NCBI GenBank assembly: GCA_030038955.1
Contig: JASHQV010000224.1
Span: 1-6,094, forward strand
Direction of reading: 5' to 3'
Length of the DNA: 6,094 nucleotides
From: Solirubrobacteraceae bacterium
GTDB taxonomy: Bacteria; Actinomycetota; Thermoleophilia; Solirubrobacterales; Solirubrobacteraceae
Each line of letters starts with the position of its first letter. The stretch's first letter is position 1. Below, one piece after another: positions 1 to 4,745 of the stretch. The notes beneath the pieces are model-generated. The model worked only from the letters and a program-made list of their open reading frames with translations, was not told the DNA's origin and did not search any database. The position numbers and the translations under genes are program-made.

Positions 1-183
1 CACGACGTCGGCGCCGTCGGCCACCTCGCGCGCGTCGTCGCAGATCACCGCGCCGTCGGCTGCCAGCGGCTCGGCCTTCTCGCGCGAGCGGTTCCAGGCG
101 CGCAGCGCGATCCCGGCGCGCGCGATGTTCCGCGCCATCGGGAGGCCCATCGTACCCGTTCCGAGGAAGCCGACCGTGGTCAC
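1..183 (-). CDS. NAD(P)-dependent beta-hydroxyacid dehydrogenase (3-hydroxyisobutyrate dehydrogenase family), 5' part only
   Basis: Reading the minus strand from GTG at 183 gives 61 residues beginning VTTVGFLGTGTMGLPMARN and running off the left edge. The GFLGTGTMGLPMARN stretch is the N-terminal NAD(P)-binding signature (G-x-G-x-M-G-x-P-M-A-x-N) of the 3-hydroxyisobutyrate / tartronate-semialdehyde / 6-phosphogluconate dehydrogenase superfamily. It is followed by a beta strand and helix ending in AWNRS, where NADP-preferring members often carry Asn-Arg-Ser/Thr. These cytosolic enzymes oxidise or reduce small beta-hydroxyacids. The substrate cannot be told because the catalytic C-terminal domain is outside the window. 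An alternative in-frame GTG at 192 has a run of G five bases upstream. I prefer 183 because the SigB-like promoter at 195-220 would start transcription near 188, past the first GTG. The gene is divergent from the STAS gene. Confidence 0.85.
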   Translation of the reverse strand, partial: MTTVGFLGTGTMGLPMARNIARAGIALRAWNRSREKAEPLAADGAVICDDAREVADGADVV

Positions 184-194
184 TGTGGTCACGC

Positions 195-220
195 CTACCC
201 CCCGCGACTGGGGGCGAAAC
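195..220 (-). promoter_or_regulatory. SigB/SigF-type promoter for the dehydrogenase gene
   Basis: The minus strand reads GTTTCG (220-215), 14 bases, then GGGTAG (200-195). This matches the general-stress sigma consensus known from Bacillus SigB and mycobacterial SigF (GTTT-n-GGGTA). A start about 7 bases past the -10 would fall near 188, so the GTG at 183 would have a leader of only a few bases. The sigma-factor gene has the same arrangement with the same spacing, which raises confidence. No transcription data are available here. Confidence 0.65.
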
Positions 221-224
221 CGTG

Positions 225-230
225 TACGCT
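225..230 (+). promoter_or_regulatory. possible -10 box (TACGCT) for the STAS gene
   Basis: TACGCT fits the loose actinobacterial TANNNT -10 and ends 8 bases before the GTG start at 239, so a leaderless transcript is possible. I see no convincing -35 about 17 bases upstream and no GTTT/GGGTA pair on this strand. There is also no Shine-Dalgarno sequence at a usual distance from 239, which fits leaderless translation but does not prove it. Confidence 0.3.
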
Positions 231-238
231 GGCGCGCA

Positions 239-583
239 GTGCACGACCACTTTCGGGTACAGGCGCGGAGCCAGGGAGATGCACGGATTGTCGCCGTCAG
301 CGGCGAGCTCGACCTGGTCGCCGCCGGCTCCGTCGAGGAGCAGCTGAACGCGGCGCTCGAGTCCGGTGCGGAGCTGATCGTAATCGACCTCGCAAACCTC
401 GAGTTCATCGACTCCACCGGCCTCAGCGTGCTCGTGCGGGCACATCAGCGAGCGCAGGACGCGAGCCTGCAGCTGGGGCTGATCAACGCCGGTGCCCAGG
501 TCGAGCGGCTGCTCAACCTGACTGGTCTGACCGAGCGACTGACGCTGTCGGGTTCGCCGCCGGACGGCGTCACCGACGACTGA
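239..583 (+). CDS. STAS-domain anti-sigma factor antagonist (RsbV/SpoIIAA type)
   Basis: The product is 114 residues from GTG at 239, the usual length for a single-domain RsbV/SpoIIAA protein. An early beta strand (IVAVSGELDLVAA, about residues 17-29) and the core strand-loop-helix LEFIDSTGLSVLVRAH (54-69) are diagnostic. Ser59, in D58-S59-T60-G61, aligns with the serine phosphorylated by the partner kinase. In the known scheme the unphosphorylated protein binds the GHKL kinase and frees the sigma factor. The frame stays open back to an ATG at 125, but that would overlap the dehydrogenase gene and add 38 residues unlike the family, so 239 is preferred. The gene is convergent with the anti-sigma gene, with 41 bases between the stop codons and no clear terminator hairpin there. 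The encoded partner is probably the 625-1539 product, inferred from proximity. Confidence 0.9.
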   Translation: MHDHFRVQARSQGDARIVAVSGELDLVAAGSVEEQLNAALESGAELIVIDLANLEFIDSTGLSVLVRAHQRAQDASLQLGLINAGAQVERLLNLTGLTERLTLSGSPPDGVTDD

Positions 584-624
584 CGGTCACCCTGGCCCGC
601 CGCTGTGGCCGCTGCCCGCCCGCC

Positions 625-1539
625 TCAGCGCCGGGGCTCAACCACCTGCACGCGCACCAGCTCGGCATCGTTCAGGCGGGTCGCATCGATCCGCTCGATC
701 AGCTCCAGGAGCTCGACCGGCAGCTCACCGCCGAACAGCGCGCCCGAGCTGCCGGCCGGCAGCGGCCCAACCTCGAGCTCGAGGCGCTTCGGCCGCCCGG
801 TGATCGCAAACGCCACGCGCCGGTCGCCGTCGAGCTCTGCCGCGCGCGCGCCGAGCGCGCCGGTCAGCGTGTGCAGGCCGTAGAAGCGGTCGACCGAGAA
901 GTGCGCCCCGGCGGCCACCGCCCGCACCAGGCGTCCCATCAGCTCGCCGAGCAACTCGACCGGCGCCAGCCTGACGACGATGTCTCCGCTCACCGCCACC
1001 GGCGTCCACTCGGCGTCACCGCGGCTCCAGGCGAACAGCTCGCCGTCCTCCCCAAGCCCGTCGGTCCCGAACGACATCCGCACCTCGGTCCCCTTTCCCG
1101 GCTCGCTGAGGAACTCGGCCCGCCTCGCGAGCGCGCTGATCACCGCGAGGCCGACGCCCATCCGGTCGGCCGCCGGCGACACCCGCTGGATTCCAACTCC
1201 CTGGTCGCGGACGCTCACGCTGAAGTCCTCGGGAGTGATCGCCAGCGACATCCGCAGCGGTCCCGTCTCGCCGCCGTAGGCGTGCAGCACGACGTTGTTG
1301 CAGGCCTCGCTGATCGCGGTCTTGAGGTCGTCCAGCAACTCCGGGTCGAGCTGCAGGAAGTCGCCGACGCCGGCCAGCGTCGACCGCACCAGCGTGATGC
1401 ACTCGGGCCGGCTTTCGAGCTCTAGAGAGACGGTTGCCAGGGCTTCGTCGATGTGGATGTGGCCTTCCCACGCCCACTCCCGCTGAAACCCCGGCGGCGG
1501 GCATTTCGGCTGTGACTCCCGGTCGGAGCCGGTAGACAA
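625..1539 (-). CDS. RsbW-type GHKL anti-sigma factor / serine kinase with an extra C-terminal domain
   Basis: The product is 304 residues, about twice the length of classical RsbW/SpoIIAB. Residues about 34-157 form a GHKL ATPase fold: N-box E78-A-C-N-N82, G1 box D112-Q-G-V-G116 and G2-like G128-V-G-L-A. This domain should bind ATP, hold the sigma factor inactive and phosphorylate the STAS antagonist. Residues about 185-304 have no catalytic motif but repeat the helix-helix-strand-strand pattern of the first half, so they may be a degenerate second GHKL domain (see findings). A short proline-rich N-terminus precedes the fold. The start is TTG at 1539, one base after the sigma factor's TAG; no other in-frame start precedes the domain, and only a weak GGTAG lies upstream, so translation is probably coupled. 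The function as sigma inhibitor is inferred from family and operon position. Confidence 0.9.
   Translation of the reverse strand: MSTGSDRESQPKCPPPGFQREWAWEGHIHIDEALATVSLELESRPECITLVRSTLAGVGDFLQLDPELLDDLKTAISEACNNVVLHAYGGETGPLRMSLAITPEDFSVSVRDQGVGIQRVSPAADRMGVGLAVISALARRAEFLSEPGKGTEVRMSFGTDGLGEDGELFAWSRGDAEWTPVAVSGDIVVRLAPVELLGELMGRLVRAVAAGAHFSVDRFYGLHTLTGALGARAAELDGDRRVAFAITGRPKRLELEVGPLPAGSSGALFGGELPVELLELIERIDATRLNDAELVRVQVVEPRR
748..763. repeat. 16-bp perfect palindrome inside the anti-sigma gene
   Basis: GCTGCCGG is followed directly by its reverse complement CCGGCAGC. It encodes part of the LPAGS stretch (residues about 260-264) of the C-terminal domain. The same core recurs, lengthened, at 5099-5122 in the glpD-like gene, where it also encodes Leu-Pro-Ala-Gly. 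Its centre does not fall on a codon boundary, unlike the other palindromes here. Confidence 0.6.
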
Positions 1540-1540
1540 T

Positions 1541-2356
1541 CTACCGGCGGGCGGCGATGCTGGCGCCGTCCGCGTGCACCAGCTCCGACAGCGTCGCCAG
1601 CGCGCGCCGCAGGACGCGGGACACTTGCATCTGTGAGACGCCCTCGATCGCGGCGATCTGCGTCTGCGTGCGATCCTCGATGAACCGCAGCGCGAGGATC
1701 CGGCGCTCCCGCTCGCTCAGCTGACGAGCGGCCTGCTCGATGCTGGCGCCGGCGTCGATGTACTCGAAGCGCTTGTCCTCCTCGCCAAGCACGTCGACGA
1801 TCGTGCCGCCTTCGGACTCGCCGTCGTCGCGCGGCGTGTCCAGCGACATCGAGTGGTGGGCGCCAGCCGCCTCGAGCGCGTCGAGCACGTCCTCGAGGCT
1901 CAGCTCCATGTACCCGGCCAGCTCGCTGATCGTCGGCACCCGGCCGGTACGGGAGGTCAGCTGGCGCTGCGCCTCCTCGACCTTGAGCGCGCGCTCCTGC
2001 GCGCCTCTGGGAACGTGCACCGCCCAGCCCAGATCACGGAAGTACCGCTTCAGCTCTCCGAGGATCGTCGGCACTGCGAACGAGGTGAACGCGTTTCCAC
2101 GCTCCGCGTCGAACCGGTCGATCGCCTTGACCAGTCCGAGGCTGGCCACCTGGAGGAGATCCTCGAACGGCTCGCGCGCGCCCAGGTAGCGGCGCGCCAG
2201 CCGGCGGGCGAGCGGCATGTACCGGGTCACCAGCTCGTCTCTCGCGCGCTGGTCGGCGTGACGCTGCCAGCGCTCGAACAGCTCGTCGGGCGCAGCCGGT
2301 CGCAGCGCCGAGCCAGCGCGGGCGCTGGCGGGAACATGAAGCGTCTCTAATGGCAT
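1541..2356 (-). CDS. SigB/SigF/SigG-family RNA polymerase sigma factor
   Basis: The product is 271 residues from ATG at 2356. Region 2 is clear at about 65-108 (EDLLQVASLGLVKAIDRFD, then FTSFAVPTILGELKRYFRD). The stretch after it, WAVHVPRG at 111-118, is typical of stress and sporulation sigma factors. Region 3 follows at about 115-165 and region 4 at about 213-257, with the -35-reading helix-turn-helix QTQIAAIEGVSQMQVSRVL. There is no region 1.1, as expected for group 3. It should direct polymerase to GTTT/GGGTA promoters and be held by the downstream anti-sigma protein. A TTG at 2374 in the same frame would add six residues, but it lies inside the predicted -10 region, so ATG 2356 is preferred; GAG at 2366-2364 may serve as a weak Shine-Dalgarno sequence. 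The first 25 or so residues are low-complexity. The stop codon is one base from the anti-sigma start. Confidence 0.95.
   Translation of the reverse strand: MPLETLHVPASARAGSALRPAAPDELFERWQRHADQRARDELVTRYMPLARRLARRYLGAREPFEDLLQVASLGLVKAIDRFDAERGNAFTSFAVPTILGELKRYFRDLGWAVHVPRGAQERALKVEEAQRQLTSRTGRVPTISELAGYMELSLEDVLDALEAAGAHHSMSLDTPRDDGESEGGTIVDVLGEEDKRFEYIDAGASIEQAARQLSERERRILALRFIEDRTQTQIAAIEGVSQMQVSRVLRRALATLSELVHADGASIAARR
2312..2329. repeat. inverted repeat with 8-bp arms at the sigma-factor N-terminus
   Basis: GCCAGCGC, a GG spacer, then GCGCTGGC. On the minus strand it encodes Ala-Ser-Ala-Arg-Ala-Gly in the variable N-terminal tail, with its centre on a codon boundary. An mRNA hairpin about 25 bases after the start codon is possible. 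A stem of this size could also arise by chance in DNA this rich in G and C. Confidence 0.45.
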
Positions 2357-2372
2357 GGGTAAGCTCTTACCC
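2357..2372. promoter_or_regulatory. inverted repeat GGGTAAG-AG-CTTACCC overlapping the sigma -10 box
   Basis: Read on the minus strand, two perfect 7-bp arms flank a two-base spacer, ending right at the ATG (2356). The left arm contains the predicted -10 GGGTAA. The right arm would lie around the transcription start. It could be a repressor site or simply a bidirectional -10-like element. No GTTT lies at the right distance for the opposite (plus-strand) reading. Confidence 0.45.
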
Positions 2373-2392
2373 AAGCACCTTGGCGGTGAAAC
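2367..2392 (-). promoter_or_regulatory. SigB/SigF-type autoregulatory promoter of the sigma operon
   Basis: The minus strand reads GTTTCA (2392-2387), 14 bases, then GGGTAA (2372-2367), close to the SigB consensus GTTTAA-N12-15-GGGTAT. Transcription would start near 2360, about four bases before ATG 2356, giving a very short or absent leader. A sigma factor of this family reading its own promoter is common; here it is inferred from the sequence match and from the identical spacing at 195-220. Confidence 0.75.
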
Positions 2393-2426
2393 GGCTCCAT
2401 GTGTTCGCGTGCTGACATCGCCTTTG

Positions 2427-2441
2427 CTGGCGCTCCGCCAG
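2427..2441 (-). terminator. small hairpin downstream of the tetR gene, possible weak terminator
   Basis: CTGGCG, a three-base loop and CGCCAG lie about 30 bases past the tetR stop and before the sigma promoter. No U-run follows on the minus strand, so this is not a classical intrinsic terminator. Some actinobacterial terminators lack the U-run, so it is listed with low confidence. The remainder of 2357-2471 holds only the sigma promoter. Confidence 0.25.
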
Positions 2442-2471
2442 GCGGTGGCAACCGGCGCTTAGCCCAGCGAG

Positions 2472-3143
2472 TCAGGACCGCAGATACGCCGCGATCATCG
2501 AACGCAGCTCGCCGATGCCGGCCGCGGCGGTGGACGCCGACAGCGTCCGCGCCGATAGGACCAGGCCTCTGGCGGCCAGCTCGATCGTCGCGGCGATCTC
2601 GGCCGGATCGCCCGCCCTCACGGCACCGGCAACCTGTGCGTCGGCGATCCAGGCGGCCAGCGCCTGGCGGCCGGCGCGCTGGAACTCGCCAACCCGCTCG
2701 GTCAAGTAGGGCAGCAGCATCTCCGGCTCGAGCTCGAGCAGCCGCAGCAGCAACGGGTGCTCGATCAACATCCCGAGCGTGCCCGTGATCCCGGTCAGCA
2801 CCCGCTCGAGCGGGTCCGCGAGTTGCGCGGCGCGGTCTTGCGCCTCCGCCAGCACCGCCAGGAACTCCCTCGACATCAGCGCCCGCATCAGCTCGTTGCC
2901 GTCGCTGTAGCGGCGGTACACGGTCATCCGGCTGAGGCCGGCCCGCCGCGCCACCTCGGTCAGCGTCGCCCGGCGGACGCCGAAGTCGAGCACGGTCGCG
3001 CGGGCGGCGTCGAGCACCGGGTCCTGCTCGGCGGTCGGGGAAGTGGCAGCGAGCGCGGGGGCGGGCCCACCGGCGCTGGGTGCGCCGGTGGGCCCGCCAG
3101 GCGGGTTGGACAAACGTGCGGAGCGTGTGTTACGTTCTTGCAT
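2472..3143 (-). CDS. TetR-family transcriptional regulator
   Basis: The product is 223 residues from ATG at 3143. The DNA-binding domain is at about 43-90: helix 1 VLDAARATVLDFGVRRATLT, then EVARRAGLSRMTVYRRY as helices 2-4 with the helix-turn-helix. The rest is an all-helical ligand and dimer domain without recognisable ligand residues. Residues 1-42 are an unusual Pro/Gly/Ala-rich tail encoded across a 39-bp hairpin. An in-frame GTG at 3017 with AGGA four bases upstream would remove this tail, but it would begin the protein at the very start of helix 1, so 3143 is kept with reservation. The ATG is only three bases from the divergent ATG at 3147, so the protein probably controls the flavoprotein/glpD operon and its own gene. 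The effector is unknown; a lipid or glycerol-derived signal would fit the neighbours. Confidence 0.88.
   Translation of the reverse strand: MQERNTRSARLSNPPGGPTGAPSAGGPAPALAATSPTAEQDPVLDAARATVLDFGVRRATLTEVARRAGLSRMTVYRRYSDGNELMRALMSREFLAVLAEAQDRAAQLADPLERVLTGITGTLGMLIEHPLLLRLLELEPEMLLPYLTERVGEFQRAGRQALAAWIADAQVAGAVRAGDPAEIAATIELAARGLVLSARTLSASTAAAGIGELRSMIAAYLRS
2800..2815. repeat. 16-bp perfect palindrome within the tetR gene
   Basis: ACCCGCTC is followed directly by GAGCGGGT. On the minus strand it encodes Asp-Pro-Leu-Glu-Arg-Val, with the centre on a codon boundary. The position is too far inside the gene for a simple operator. It may be only a by-product of codon composition. Confidence 0.45.
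3060..3098. repeat. 39-bp near-palindrome: 17-bp perfect stem, 5-base loop
   Basis: The arms at 3060-3076 and 3082-3098 are perfect reverse complements around TGGGT. The sequence lies 49-87 bases upstream of the AGPS-like start and inside the Pro/Gly/Ala-rich N-terminus of TetR (Gly-Gly-Pro-Thr-Gly ... Ala-Gly-Gly-Pro-Ala). It could be a TetR operator, an mRNA hairpin early in the tetR transcript, or a palindromic expansion within coding DNA. No T-run follows on either strand, so it is not an ordinary terminator. Confidence 0.75.
3106..3136 (+). promoter_or_regulatory. possible promoter of the AGPS-like / glpD operon
   Basis: A TTGGAC (3106-3111, close to TTGACA with an extra G) precedes TACGTT (3131-3136), a TANNNT-type -10, by 19 bases; taking TGGACA as the -35 gives 18. 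A start near 3143 would put ATG 3147 at a leader of about four bases. The spacing is long and the -10 match is partial. No Shine-Dalgarno sequence is visible before 3147, which agrees with leaderless expression. Confidence 0.35.
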
Positions 3144-3146
3144 CAG

Positions 3147-4745
3147 ATGTCACAGCGTATCGGGACGACCTCGTGGTCGGGGTGGGGCGATCCCGGCCAC
3201 AGCCGCAAATTGTCGCCGGAGATGCTGGCGCTCGTGCGCCAGGCGCTCGGTCTCCGCGACGGCGCACCCGTGGCTCCGACGCTCGACGAGCTCGAGCTGC
3301 CCGCGTCACGCCTGTCCGCGACCGCGCTCGCGCGCCTGGAGGAGGTCGTCGGCGCGCGCCACGTGGCGACCGGCCGCCGCGATCGGCTCGAGCACCTGCG
3401 CGGCAAGTCGACTCCCGACCTGCTACGGCTCCGCCGTCGCGACCTCTCGGACGCGCCCGACGCGGTCGTCTGCCCGGGATCCCATGCCGAGGTCCTGGAG
3501 CTGTTGGCGGCGTGTGCGCAGCAGCGCACGATCGTCGTGCCGTTCGGCGGCGGCACCTCCGTGGTCGGCGGGCTGGCGCCGCGCCGCAATCGCGGTCAGG
3601 CCGCGATCGCGCTCGACCTCAGGCGCATGGACCGCCTGCTGGCGCTCGATCGGCGCTCGCGCCTGGCGACGTTCGAGCCCGGGCTCCGTGGCCCCGAGGC
3701 GGAGGCGCGGCTCCGCCGGCACGGCTACACGCTCGGCCACTTCCCGCAGTCGTTCGAGTTCGCGTCGCTGGGCGGCTTTGCCGCCACCCGCTCGAGCGGC
3801 CAGGCGTCGGCCGGGTACGGGCGCTTCGACGAGCGCGTGGTGGCCCTGCGCGTGGCCACCCCGCAGGGCTCGCTCGAGCTGGGACAGGCTCCGAAGTCGG
3901 CCGCCGGCCCCGACCTGCGCCAGCTGTTCCTTGGCTCGGAGGGGACGCTTGGCGTGATCACGGCGATCACCTTGGAGCTCAGTCCGGCCCCCGCCGAGCG
4001 CCGCTACGAGGGCTGGTCGCTGCCGGACTTCGCCGCCGGCTCCGAGCTGGTCCGCCAGCTCGCCCAGGATGGGCCGCGGCCGACGGTCGTGCGGCTGTCC
4101 GACGAGGCCGAGACCGCGCTCGACCCCGCCCGCGCCGGCGCCCCCGGCGGGGGCGCCGGCGCGGGCGGCGGGTGTCTGCTGATCACCGGCTGGGAGGGGA
4201 CCCGCGAGCAGGTGCGCTCGCGCTCGCGGGAGGCCCGACGCCTGCTCGAGGCGGCCGGCGCCGAGCCCGCCGCGGGCGCCGGCGAGCAGTGGCTGGACGG
4301 CCGCTTTGCCGCCCCCTACCTGCGCGACGCGCTGCTCGACGCGGGCGCGCTCGTGGAGACGCTCGAGACCGCCTGCTTCTGGTCCTCGCTGCCGGGCGTG
4401 TACGCGGACGTGCGCCGGGCGGTCGTCAACTCACTCAGCGAACAGGGGACGCCGGCGGTGGTCCTCTGCCACATCTCGCACGTGTACCGGTCGGGGGCGT
4501 CGCTGTACTTCACGGTCGCCTGCGCCCAGGCCGACGACCCGGTCGCCCAGTGGCGGCGGGCGAAGGCCGCCGCCAGCGACGCAATCGTCGCGGCCGGCGC
4601 AACGATCACCCACCACCACGGCGTCGGCAGCGACCATCGCGACTGGTACCACCGCCAGCTCGGTCCGCTTGGCACGGCGCTGCTGCGGGCGGTCAAGCGC
4701 CAGCTCGACCCGGCCGGCATCCTCAACCCGGGGGTGCTCGTCTGA
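3147..4745 (+). CDS. FAD-binding oxidase of the alkyl-dihydroxyacetonephosphate synthase (AGPS) type
   Basis: The product is 532 residues from ATG at 3147 (MSQRIGTTSWSGWGDP), a length usual for bacterial AGPS-like proteins. The VAO/PCMH FAD domain shows PFGGGTSVVGG (132-142), GHFPQSFEFASLGG with ATRSSG (197-218), and LGSEGTLGVIT (262-272). The C-terminal cap carries CHISHVYRSGASLYFTV with Tyr454 and the triple histidine THHHGVGSDHRDW (His489-491), which distinguish AGPS from D-lactate and glycolate oxidases. Known AGPS swaps the acyl chain of acyl-DHAP for a fatty alcohol to form ether lipids without net redox; bacterial homologues are mostly untested, so an ether-lipid role is inference. Residues 327-342 are a Gly/Ala-rich insert encoded by a 43-bp hairpin. 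The frame is open upstream to 2757, but that region overlaps tetR. The stop overlaps the next ATG (TGATG), which indicates coupling with glpD. Confidence 0.88.
   Translation: MSQRIGTTSWSGWGDPGHSRKLSPEMLALVRQALGLRDGAPVAPTLDELELPASRLSATALARLEEVVGARHVATGRRDRLEHLRGKSTPDLLRLRRRDLSDAPDAVVCPGSHAEVLELLAACAQQRTIVVPFGGGTSVVGGLAPRRNRGQAAIALDLRRMDRLLALDRRSRLATFEPGLRGPEAEARLRRHGYTLGHFPQSFEFASLGGFAATRSSGQASAGYGRFDERVVALRVATPQGSLELGQAPKSAAGPDLRQLFLGSEGTLGVITAITLELSPAPAERRYEGWSLPDFAAGSELVRQLAQDGPRPTVVRLSDEAETALDPARAGAPGGGAGAGGGCLLITGWEGTREQVRSRSREARRLLEAAGAEPAAGAGEQWLDGRFAAPYLRDALLDAGALVETLETACFWSSLPGVYADVRRAVVNSLSEQGTPAVVLCHISHVYRSGASLYFTVACAQADDPVAQWRRAKAAASDAIVAAGATITHHHGVGSDHRDWYHRQLGPLGTALLRAVKRQLDPAGILNPGVLV
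3154..3159 (-). promoter_or_regulatory. possible -10 box (TACGCT) for the tetR gene
   Basis: On the minus strand TACGCT ends 10 bases before ATG 3143, the same hexamer and almost the same distance as in front of the STAS gene. The implied start near 3147 gives a nearly leaderless mRNA. No good -35 is visible. The box lies inside the AGPS-like coding region, facing the -10 proposed for that gene. Confidence 0.35.
4126..4168. repeat. 43-bp palindrome: 20-bp perfect stem, 3-base loop, in the AGPS-like gene
   Basis: Arms at 4126-4145 and 4149-4168 pair perfectly around GGC, which is exactly the codon for Gly334. Each left-arm codon is the reverse complement of its mirror codon on the right (GCC with GGC, CGC with GCG, CCC with GGG). 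The encoded stretch is Ala-Arg-Ala-Gly-Ala-Pro-Gly-Gly-Gly, then more Gly/Ala, probably a surface loop between conserved strands. Gly and Ala codons are mutually complementary, which makes such symmetry easier to form. Confidence 0.75.

Noticed and set aside
125..238. Longer start for the STAS gene at ATG 125
   Set aside because: It would overlap the divergent dehydrogenase gene and add a Pro/Arg-rich stretch absent from single-domain STAS proteins.
255..260. GGGTAC on the plus strand, a possible SigB -10
   Set aside because: It lies inside the STAS coding region, has no GTTT at 12-16 bases upstream, and no start codon at a suitable place follows.
584..624. Bidirectional terminator between the convergent STAS and anti-sigma genes
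   Set aside because: Only short direct repeats (GCCGCTG twice) and 4-base pairings are present; there is no stable stem with a T-run.
871..1425. Plus-strand open frame opposite the anti-sigma gene
   Set aside because: No motif; the minus strand carries the N-box and DxGxG of a GHKL domain in the same DNA.
2757..3146. Longer start for the AGPS-like gene at 2757
   Set aside because: It would run through the tetR gene in antisense, and the added residues show no family similarity. The typical N-terminal Trp-x-Gly-Trp-Gly-Asp-Pro motif lies just after ATG 3147.
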